Of a stretch of DNA of 64,000 bases, positions 10,801 to 18,318 are shown in pieces; positions within the stretch are counted from its first letter, which is position 1, and each line of letters starts with the position of its first letter. The translations under genes were made by a program, and so were the position numbers. This DNA is from Diaporthe sp. PMI_573 (lineage: Eukaryota; Ascomycota; Sordariomycetes; Diaporthales; Diaporthaceae), in NCBI GenBank assembly GCA_021399435.1, contig JAJTUP010000003.1, positions 1,860,001 to 1,924,000 of the forward strand, written 5' to 3'. The notes below the pieces were generated by a model. It did no database searches, had not been told where the DNA came from, and worked only from the letters and a program-made list of their open reading frames with translations.

Positions 10801-11924
10801 GAATAGGGTACTAGGGCTGAAGAAGTAGGGGTTGAATTAGGCGGTATAGAAAGAGCGGTGGCGGCAGAGGCAGGAGTGAATTTCTTTCTTCCAGGGTGGG
10901 GGCAGTCTCGAACAAAGTGGCCCGGCTGGCCACAGTAGGTACAGAGATTATTAGCCCTTCGAAAGGCCTTCCTCTGGGCCGAATCCAGTTCCATAGGGCC
11001 TGAGGTCGAGATGGGAGCGGCTGGGCGAATAGCTGGCTGGGTAGTAGGGGTAGGGGCTGGAATCGGAGGCTGGGATTTTTTCTTTTCCTTCTGGCGGGCA
11101 AAAAGGTCGTTATCCAGAGAAATACACTTATTCGCGTAAGAAGAAAAATCCAGAGGCATGTCTCGGCCAACCAGGAGGTCTTTAAGGTTCTCTTTTAGAC
11201 CTCTACGGAAGTGAGTAATTTTTACCGTATTGGAGGTCCAGCCGAGAATAGAGACGAGGGGGACGAATTTTGAATAATAGGCCGAGCATGAGGTTTCCTG
11301 TTTTAGAGCCCATAGGTCTCTTTCAGCAGTACCGAGGGCATCTGGGTCGTCAAAGGCAGCTTGAAGGGCCGAGAAGAATTCCGAATAGGTAATAAAATCG
11401 GAGAGGCCAGTAGAAAGGTTGAGGTGGGGGGAGAACCAAGAAAGGGCCGAATCTCGGAGGAAGGAGGCCGAATAGGCTATTTTAGCCGAATCTGCCGAGA
11501 AGCGAAATGGGTCCGAAGAAAAGACTAGTTGCAGTTGGGTAGCAAAAAATCTAAATTTTTCCTTACCCCCTGAATAGGGGTCAGGAGGCGAGAGGCGAGG
11601 AACCGAGGGCTGAGAGGGTGGCTGGGACGAGAAGGAGGCGGAAGCTGAAGGAAAGATTTCCTTCTGGGCAATTCTTTGTCCTAGAGTATAGAACGCGAAG
11701 AGAACTGCCCTACCCAGACCATCTATATCTTCAGGAAAGATAGGGCCCTGAATAGAGGTCTGGGAGGCAGACTGGCCTCCTCGAGAGAAGGCAGAGAGGA
11801 CGAGGGTAATCTGAGGGCCAGAGATTCCAGAAGGCAGTGGTGGATTAATTCCTACAAAATCCCTGGGGATAGAGGGGAGGAAATCAAAAAGGGTCTGCCA
11901 GTCTGAAGTCATCGTGGAAACCAA
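10782..11924 (-). CDS. gag: Gypsy Gag (capsid-nucleocapsid)
   Basis: A 380-residue structural protein that packages the retrotransposon RNA into cytoplasmic particles. The middle third (about residues 110-270) has the retrotransposon-gag fold signature, with a run of Trp/Phe-containing helices such as SALSWFSPHL and RDLWALKQ. The C-terminal part is Pro/Thr-rich and basic, followed by one zinc knuckle of the form C-X2-C-X4-H-X4-C (CTYCGQPGHFVRDC, about residue 335). The chosen start is the first ATG after the predicted RNA leader. The stop overlaps the pol frame (see the frameshift signal). Confidence 0.93.
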   Translation of the reverse strand: MVSTMTSDWQTLFDFLPSIPRDFVGINPPLPSGISGPQITLVLSAFSRGGQSASQTSIQGPIFPEDIDGLGRAVLFAFYTLGQRIAQKEIFPSASASFSSQPPSQPSVPRLSPPDPYSGGKEKFRFFATQLQLVFSSDPFRFSADSAKIAYSASFLRDSALSWFSPHLNLSTGLSDFITYSEFFSALQAAFDDPDALGTAERDLWALKQETSCSAYYSKFVPLVSILGWTSNTVKITHFRRGLKENLKDLLVGRDMPLDFSSYANKCISLDNDLFARQKEKKKSQPPIPAPTPTTQPAIRPAAPISTSGPMELDSAQRKAFRRANNLCTYCGQPGHFVRDCPHPGRKKFTPASAATALSIPPNSTPTSSALVPYSGKESG

Positions 11925-11955
11925 GAGGGGACGAAAAGAGGTGGGAAGATAGGGG

Positions 11956-11966
11956 AGTCAGATCAA
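11956..11966 (-). promoter_or_regulatory. Primer-binding site, self-priming type
   Basis: Two bases inside the 5' LTR the minus strand reads TTGATCTGACT. It does not start with TGG, as a tRNA-primed site normally would. It is the exact complement of an 11-base word (AGTCAGATCAA) inside the LTR at 12117-12107. In the Tf1/sushi group, the first 11 bases of the transcript fold back on the primer-binding site and are cut to make the primer. The matching length and position argue for the same mechanism here. Confidence 0.75.
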
Positions 11967-12106
11967 GCTGTTAAAAACACCTAGATTAAGGGCAGAGGGC
12001 TAAGGGTAGAGGGACATAGTAAGGCTGTAGTCAAGATATTCTTCAACACCTCACAGAGAACAAATTCAAGGAAGGAGGAGGCAAGCTAGGTGTAGGAGGG
12101 AAAAAG

Positions 12107-12117
12107 TTGATCTGACT
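12107..12117 (-). promoter_or_regulatory. Predicted transcript 5' end and self-primer of the Gypsy element
   Basis: The minus strand reads AGTCAGATCAA, complementary over all 11 bases to the primer-binding site. A purine start 38 bases after the TATA box is a sensible fungal transcription start. The complementarity stops abruptly at both ends (C opposite C), as if the pairing length were selected. Confidence 0.65.
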
Positions 12118-12154
12118 GAAGAACTAACTATCTATCTAAGAGGAAAAGGCTAGG

Positions 12155-12162
12155 TATATATA
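12155..12162 (-). promoter_or_regulatory. TATA box of the Gypsy LTR promoter
   Basis: TATATATA within the 5' LTR, 38 bases upstream of the predicted RNA start. The only support is its position relative to the self-priming word. Confidence 0.55.
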
Positions 12163-12450
12163 CATAGAAGGTTCGGACCTTCGGAGAGGTATATCCCTCC
12201 GACGGAGAGAATAATGACTCGAGAAAAACAGGGGCTAGAAAGAGAAATGGAAAGGGCGGAAGGGATAACTCCGATAAGAAGATTCTGCCAAGCTAGGCTA
12301 GCTGGTTTCTCCACTTATATCTAGAGGCTTGCATAGATAGCCTATTCTTTCTGAAGGAGGCGGATAGGGGCTGAGGGAGGCTGGAAGGGCTTTGAAGGGG
12401 CTGAAGGAGGCTGAAGGGGTCTGGGGGTCTGAAGGAGGCTGTTTATAACA

Positions 12451-12455
12451 TATGG
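12451..12455. repeat. Target-site duplication of the Gypsy element, right (TATGG)
   Basis: Exact repeat of 6120-6124, directly outside the right LTR. Confidence 0.95.
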
Positions 12456-14660
12456 TAAAGAAAACGTTAGATAAATGGAAGCTTCTTATCTACAAGTACA
12501 AACATACCTATTATGGCTCTCAGGAAGTCCCTAAAGCTTAGCGTAGCTGGGTAAAGCTATCTAAAGCATATATTGAATTCCTTAGCCAAGCAGTATGTAA
12601 CCCGATAAACGCTATGTTGAAACGGCTAGAAAGACTGCTTTGCTAGTAGTACCCTAAGGTTTAACTTGGGCCGAATATTCTTAAAAACTAGCTATAGAGC
12701 TTTTAAAAAGACAAGCAGGACATCTATATGCTGTCTTAAGCAATATTAGACTGGCTAGAGAAAAAGGACTGCTGGTACCGCTTTGCCTAAGATAACAAGA
12801 ACAACATTACAGGCATCTTTTGGTATAAGCCTAAGCAGATGGCGTGGCTTTAAGAGCAACGTTTTTTACACAGCATATTGCTTAATTGTACCTATTTGAC
12901 TAATAACAAGAAGATGCTGTACTTTTAAGGCACAGTATTAACTTATATAAAGAAGATCCTCCTGCTATTTCAAGGCATTATTAATAATGAGAGAAAGAGC
13001 GGCTTTAGGTAGCTTTTCAAGCAAGTTTGCCGGCTGCTAGGTAAGTATAAAGCCAAAGACCCGACCCTCTTTGTTACCGACTATAATAACGCCCTAATTA
13101 ACGCCCTAGAGTCTGAATTTCCTTAAGTATGCTATCAGCTATGTATATTCCACATAAATATAAACATTATACTATACATTAAGAAGAAGTGGTGGAAGCC
13201 AGTAGGATTAACAGCGGCAGAAGTAGAGGAAGACGACAAAGATGCCGAAGATTCTGAAAAAGAGGACCCAGACAAAGCCACACTTAATACACCGGTAAGA
13301 AACACGGCCATAATACCCTCAAAGGTCCTAGATAACGTCTCTTATACTTAATAGGCCCTATTTGACCTCCTAAAGTTTATAGAGTACTCTATAGATTGTG
13401 AGGTCTACAAGATGGTATAGCAGCGCCTTTAAGAGAAGTTTTTAGACTAGACGGCTATTTTAAACTACCTAAAGACCTACTATATTAACAACAACAAGAA
13501 AATCGTTGCCAAATAGGCCGGCTACCAAACCTGTAAAACCCTCAACTTCGGCTTACATACAACCTCTTCCACAGAGCATATACACCAAAAAGTCAAGGTT
13601 TACTTAGGCCACAGGCTAGGGAATCTTCTCTATATAGCCAAGGCTATTCACAAGGCTATTGACGATACTGCTAAGAAGCTTTATCGCGAGGAAGCCTGCT
13701 AGAAGATATTATTACTTCAGAAGTTTAACGGATAGAAGTAGCTAGAAAGTACTTATTACCAAGTCTCATAGGCGGCACTAGAGATCCTTATAAAAACTAG
13801 GCAGCATGCTTTAAAGATGCTTCAAAAGAAAGCCCCACAAGGCTACTATACGGCTTTAAGCTGTGCCTACCCTGTCTATACTTAGTACGGCTTAATTTGT
13901 GCTAATCAAATGGCCGATAGAGAGAAAGTAGACCTTCCTCTTGAGAAGGCAGATGTTTACAAAGTTTACTAGCTTAACTGTAACCTCTTACTTAAAAACC
14001 CACTCCTTATAGTCTTCTTGCCAAAAAAGGTTACGGTAACAAAGGGGAGACCTCGTAAGATAGCTATATTTACAGCTAATAAGGAAGGCGTCTTTTAGAG
14101 TAGTAGTAGCTGTGGGAAGGCCATGATAGGTAAAAAGACAATATCGACGACAACTTCTCTAGGCAGTAAGGTAGGTAATAAAACAAGGGCAACAACGGCT
14201 TTAGTATAGCGTGTAAACTCGGTTTTTGAGCACAATGACTTAATGCTTCAGTCTCTAGATAAAGAGGACACCTATAGTAGCAGTGCCCGGCGAGAAGCCA
14301 TCCGGCAAGACCAGCGGCTAGTGGTTGGGCTCACAAAGCAAAGAAACCGCCAGCCTTAGAAATAAAGAGCCAAAGGCACGGCGTCACTAGCGGCTACACC
14401 CTCAAGCTCACGGCTAGCGGCTAAGAGGCAGTAGACGGGGGCACAGAAGATTGTCAACTAGCTATCATACGTAGACCTAACGGCTAGCAACGACGGTAAC
14501 AATAGTAATGGCGGCAAGGGCGGTAAGGGCGCCAAGGAAATACAGGATAAGATTGTCGCCATAATACCCGGCTTTATTAACTTACTATTCAACTAGCTAG
14601 GTTACGTGGGCAACAATGTAGGCATTGTGGGCAACGTTTAGGTCTAATAGTGCTTAATTT
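12456..14660 (+). pseudogene. MULE transposase, main part, riddled with RIP-type stops
   Basis: The frame continues in phase from 6124 across the Gypsy insertion. Between 12456 and about 13190 it shows the MULE core: LL-N-CTYLTNNKKM around 12878, LFVTDYNNALINALE around 13070 and a C-x2-H motif (LCIFHIN) around 13140, followed by a basic KKKWW. About a dozen in-frame stops occur in that stretch, all TAA or TAG. The first catalytic Asp is now Asn (AAT at 12884-12886, for an expected GAT/GAC), again a G-to-A change. The second Asp (13079-13081) survives. Downstream the frame becomes hard to follow, with a Gly/Asn-rich low-complexity tail near 14490-14540. This copy cannot make an active transposase. 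Confidence 0.8.
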
Positions 14661-14817
14661 GCTTGATTTGGGCAACGTTTGGGTCTAATAGTGCTTATTT
14701 GGTGCCCTTGAGTGTGTAGGAATAGTGGCATATAGCGGCATGTTAGTCGGTATAATCACGTTAATTATTTGTATGGCAAACCCATAGTGTTTTTTAATTC
14801 AGGCACAGGGGCCAGCA

Positions 14818-14875
14818 TGATTAGTCAAAAAAAGGTACGCGATATCCAATTTAGGGTACGCGAATATCCGCATTC
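14818..14875 (-). repeat. Right terminal inverted repeat of the MULE
   Basis: Inverted match to 5163-5220. It contains two near copies of a smaller unit (GGTACGCG, then ATATCC, then AATTTAG). As a result the word CAATTTAG, identical to the target duplication, also occurs inside the repeat at 14847-14854. Confidence 0.85.
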
Positions 14876-14883
14876 CAATTTAG
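14876..14883. repeat. Right target-site duplication of the MULE (CAATTTAG)
   Basis: Exact copy of 5155-5162, directly outside the right terminal repeat. Confidence 0.75.
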
Positions 14884-15872
14884 ATGCTCGGCTTCTTAAG
14901 CAAGAGTATGTATGGTCATCTACGTGGGTTTGCTGGTTTACGTCACTAGATGTTGGTTAGGCGCCGAAAAACATGGTCGACTAAACGTAGATGACACTTA
15001 TGCTAGTCAGGCATTGTATGTGCTTCACGCATATCTCGACCATACATGGCTTCTACTCTAGCCTAGGAGATGGTTTGTGACACGCAAAAACAGACCAGTC
15101 AGGACAATACCTGCCTGGGCGGACTTCTGAAGCAGTGCCCTGGGAACCGCTTATAAAACCAACCCGCCACGTGCATCATCTCAACTTCTGACTTGTTTCT
15201 CAATCGTTCACGTGGTCAGGCTGTCCACAACTCCTTGGTTGCTCCAGGTAAGCATCTCCAATCGTCGATCTAATCGTCTCGAGCTACCGACCATGTCCCC
15301 TCAACGATTAGTAGCATCGGATTTTGACAACCCGATAATTTGGATTCCCATCAAGCATTTGCGTTGATCGACGTTGCATGATAGCGCTAGGTTCCGCTAT
15401 GCTGGTACGGCCTAGAGGCGATCATCTAGCTAAAGAATTCCGGCCTTTGACAGTTGCCAGTGGCTTGCGCCAATCGTCATTGACGCACAAGTGCCGCTGG
15501 TTAGTGTCTCAGAAATCGCACACCTAACCCATTACAACGCTGGTCGACAGATCTAACTGGGATAGCTTTAAAAAGCGGCTCAGCTGAGTATAATCCGGGC
15601 GGACGATCGTGGAAACGACATCATCCGTGGCTGGTGAAGCTGCTGTTGTGATGTCACGGACGCAAGATGTCAATAAGCTTGGCCAGCATGCCTTGTTCCT
15701 ACGCAGATTCGACATTGTGTGAGACACGAGGTGGTTGGTGACAGGACAAGCTTAAAGGTACAGCTTCCTGTCGCTCGTCCCCGTTACTTACCCAGTGCAC
15801 TTTGTCGAATCAAGACAACTTCTCTACCCACCACGACGTAATATTTTCTACAGCTCAAGACACAGATCAATC
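14884..15872. other. Intergenic, probable promoter region of the Gly-rich repeat gene
   Basis: No gene recognised. An 11-bp inverted repeat (GTCATCTACGT at 14915-14925, ACGTAGATGAC at 14985-14995) sits just outside the MULE. The stretch 15750-15872 is C/T- and A-rich and looks like an ordinary fungal promoter and leader for the gene starting at 15873. Confidence 0.5.
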
Positions 15873-17987
15873 ATGAGTAATCTCGGCCAGAAAATCAAGG
15901 AGGCCTTCACTGGTCATCACGACCAAGACAAGAGCGGTGTTAAAACTCCTGACGTGAATGCCCCTGGCGCTTTCCCTTCCGACGATTTTGCTACCAAGCG
16001 TCATTCCGACCGCAATAAATTGACCAAAGATGCCCCAGAGCACGTTCTTCAGGACAAAAAAGAAGACGTGGAAAAAGGAGCGCAGCACCATACTGGGCAC
16101 TCTCACCATGACCCGGAGCCGGAAGCAAAACAGGCAACCAGCGACGCTGGAAACTATCCGTACTGGGGAAACCTTCCACGCGAGGGTGGCCAACACGTTC
16201 ACCGTTCAGATGGGCCAGATAGCGATCCCACGAAGCAGCACCATGGGCTAATTAAAGACTCAAGCCTTGCTACTGGTGCCTCGACAGTAGGTGCCAGTGC
16301 GATTGGGGCGGGATACTTTGGCACCGACAACTCGAAAGATCCAGACACGAGCAGGAGGGATGATATGACTCGAGCTGATTCGACCGATGATTCGAAGTTC
16401 GATCACGCCAGCAAAGGCGCCGGAGCCGCTGGGCTCGTGGGTGCAACTTATCTCGCCACCAGGGACAAGGATGATGCCGACAAAGGCGAAAAGAAACCAA
16501 TTTCCCATGACTCAAACGCCCCAACACATACAAACAACAACAAGACAGTTGAAGAATCAAAGACGTCGACGACTACGCAAAAGCCTGCTGAGGCTGCTAC
16601 TCCTACCAAGACCAGCTCGGCGGGTGACAACAATAGTCATAGAAAGGAAGAAGAAGCCCTCGCGGCTGGAGCTGGAGCTGCAGGTCTTGCAAGTTACTAC
16701 GCCTCGCAAAGGGGAGATAAGAAAGACGATGAGAAGCGTGATACTAGTTCTCACGCTACGCAAGAAAGCAACACCAAGACTTCTGGTCACATCGGTACTG
16801 CCCATTATGACCCAACAATCGAGACACAAAAGGCAACCAGTGCTGCGGGAAATTACCCACACTGGGAAAATGACGACAATAAAAACAAAGTCACCAAGGA
16901 TAATGGGTCTGTTGAGGCTGCAACGCCGTCCAAGACGACATTGAGTGGTGATAACGATAGCCACCGAAAAGAAAAGGAAGCCCTCGCAGCAGGGGCAGGA
17001 GCTTCAGGTCTCGCGGGCGCAGGTTACCTTGCAAGCAAGAATCGGGAAGACCGCAAAGAGGACAAGCAATCATCGCCGATGCTTAGCCATCCCACATCCA
17101 AGGCTGATGAGCACCGTACGTACACTTCTACTGGTCAGCACGATCCAGGAAATGACGCCAAGCGGGCTACCAGTGGAGCTGGGAACTACCCTCATTGGGA
17201 CGATCAAAAGAAAGAACACGATCACAATAAGGGAATTGCTGCGGCCGGAGTCGGTGGCGCAGGTTTAGCCGGAGCAGGCTATTTGGCATCAAACAGGAAA
17301 GAGGAACATAAAGACGAGCTATCTGGCAGCACACGCGAGACAAGCTCGGGAGTAGCAGCTTCACGCAGCCTTGCTCAACGCGATACCACTAGTCGCCAAA
17401 TTGAACCTACATCTGGTGGCGGTATCCACAATACGGTAGTCGGCGCAGGGAGCTCCGAATACTCACCTCCAGTCGGCACTTCCAACATCATAGGCGATAG
17501 CCACCAGTCGCCCCCCTACAGTCAACCGAGCCAGCCTGTGGCTCAAGCCGCCGCCCAGCAGGCATGGAACAAGCAGCAGCCCGGCTCTTTCAACACTTCT
17601 GATGACAAGAGTAGTAACCGCAAGCACTCAGACCTCAAACACGCCGCCGCGGGGACGGCATTCGGCGCCGGTGCTGCTGGTATCGCTACTAATTACGGTC
17701 AACGCAAAAACCACGAGGAGAATCCCCGGACTGACCAGGCTGAGCAGGTCGCAGAGCGAGCTTTGGGGTCCGATGGTAAGCCACATGCGCCGTCCGCGAC
17801 AGGAGACTCCGGTGGCGCGGGCATGAGTACATCTTCCGGTTTGAGTTCAGGTGCTTCTGGATTAGCCGGGCAGTCTGGGTCCACGGGAAATGGGGCGAAG
17901 GTGCTTCACAAGTGTGAGCAATGCGGTCATGACAATGACATCAGCCGGTACTTTGACAGAGACGCTGTCTTCCGTTCGCAACAGTAA
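15873..17987 (+). CDS. Hydrophilic Gly-rich repeat protein with GNYPxW motifs and C-terminal CxxC
   Basis: 704 residues, strongly charged and mostly low-complexity, with no signal peptide or certain membrane span. Two motif types alternate. One is AGNYPxW, seen near residues 93 (AGNYPYW), 325 and 435 (both AGNYPHW), each preceded by ATS. The other is a Gly/Ala zipper (GAGAAGL...Y-L-A followed by a charged K/D/E/R block), present about six times between residues 140 and 600. The tail has a small CxxC element (HKCEQCGHDND) before a short charged end. The Met at 15873 is preferred over the in-frame Met at 15795 because the family-like start is SNLGQKIKEAF and the earlier stretch looks like leader. 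I do not recognise a characterised family. A stress-related, LEA-like or membrane-associated scaffold role is only a guess. Confidence 0.8.
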   Translation: MSNLGQKIKEAFTGHHDQDKSGVKTPDVNAPGAFPSDDFATKRHSDRNKLTKDAPEHVLQDKKEDVEKGAQHHTGHSHHDPEPEAKQATSDAGNYPYWGNLPREGGQHVHRSDGPDSDPTKQHHGLIKDSSLATGASTVGASAIGAGYFGTDNSKDPDTSRRDDMTRADSTDDSKFDHASKGAGAAGLVGATYLATRDKDDADKGEKKPISHDSNAPTHTNNNKTVEESKTSTTTQKPAEAATPTKTSSAGDNNSHRKEEEALAAGAGAAGLASYYASQRGDKKDDEKRDTSSHATQESNTKTSGHIGTAHYDPTIETQKATSAAGNYPHWENDDNKNKVTKDNGSVEAATPSKTTLSGDNDSHRKEKEALAAGAGASGLAGAGYLASKNREDRKEDKQSSPMLSHPTSKADEHRTYTSTGQHDPGNDAKRATSGAGNYPHWDDQKKEHDHNKGIAAAGVGGAGLAGAGYLASNRKEEHKDELSGSTRETSSGVAASRSLAQRDTTSRQIEPTSGGGIHNTVVGAGSSEYSPPVGTSNIIGDSHQSPPYSQPSQPVAQAAAQQAWNKQQPGSFNTSDDKSSNRKHSDLKHAAAGTAFGAGAAGIATNYGQRKNHEENPRTDQAEQVAERALGSDGKPHAPSATGDSGGAGMSTSSGLSSGASGLAGQSGSTGNGAKVLHKCEQCGHDNDISRYFDRDAVFRSQQ

Positions 17988-18318
17988 GGACATATTCGTG
18001 CTGGCACCGGTATCATGTGAGCAAAGCATATTTGAAGTTCGACTTGGGCGTGAGATAATAATAATTAGTATTGGATTGTTTTCTTGTGTCTTTCATCGAA
18101 TTATTGGTCATCAATCAACATCACTCATTTCTCAGCGTACATAGTAGCGAATCAAGTGGAACCATTATTCAATTATTTACGCTACTTCAAGTTATTCTCT
18201 TGTCAATGCAAGTGTAAATGAGATATTGGAAGGAGTCAACTCGTAGGAGCTGTCAAGTATTCATTGTCATGCCGTGATTGTCCCGGATGGGTCGAATGAT
18301 CCCATACCACAATTAGTT
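17988..18318. other. Intergenic between converging genes
   Basis: AT-rich 3' flanks of the repeat-protein gene (+) and the permease gene (-). No feature seen. Confidence 0.5.

Larger units (their letters stand above)
6125..12450 (-). mobile_element. Complete Ty3/Gypsy chromodomain retrotransposon (chromovirus)
   Basis: A 6326-bp element on the minus strand. Both 482-bp LTRs begin TGTT and end AACA, appear identical over their length by eye, and are flanked by TATGG. In transcription order it has the 5' LTR (11969-12450), a self-priming primer-binding site, gag (CCHC knuckle), a -1 frameshift signal, pol (protease, reverse transcriptase, RNase H, integrase, chromodomain), a polypurine tract and the 3' LTR (6125-6606). 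No stop breaks gag or pol. Unlike the MULE around it, it shows no RIP-type damage. Identical LTRs and intact frames point to a recent insertion that may still be able to move. Confidence 0.95.
11969..12450 (-). repeat. Gypsy LTR (5' LTR, promoter-bearing)
   Basis: 482 bp, apparently identical to 6125-6606. Reading on the minus strand it holds a TATATATA box (12162-12155), and 38 bases further on the predicted transcript start (12117) that coincides with the self-priming word. The leader from there to the gag start codon is about 190 nt. Confidence 0.95.
5163..14875 (+). mobile_element. Decayed Mutator-like (MULE) DNA transposon, host of two nested insertions
   Basis: The ends are inverted repeats that begin GAATGCGGATATTCG and match over about 58 bp with six differences, five of them C/T or G/A transitions. 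The element is flanked by an 8-bp direct repeat. Its length is 9713 bp, but subtracting the Gypsy element and the 327-bp LTR-like insertion with their duplicated target sites leaves about 3.05 kb, a normal size for a fungal MULE. The remaining interior encodes a MULE-type transposase on the + strand, broken by many in-frame TAA and TAG codons and no obvious TGA. That pattern is expected when RIP turns CAA/CAG into TAA/TAG. The family assignment rests on the transposase core (see the entry at 12456). Confidence 0.85.

Noticed and set aside
12456..13190. A recoded gene in which TAA/TAG mean Gln
   Set aside because: Stops are explained by C-to-T change at CAA/CAG (RIP), a catalytic Asp is also changed by G-to-A, and neighbouring genes use the standard code.
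15795..15872. N-terminal 26-residue extension of the Gly-rich repeat protein
   Set aside because: The stretch looks like leader sequence and the natural N-terminus begins at the Met at 15873.
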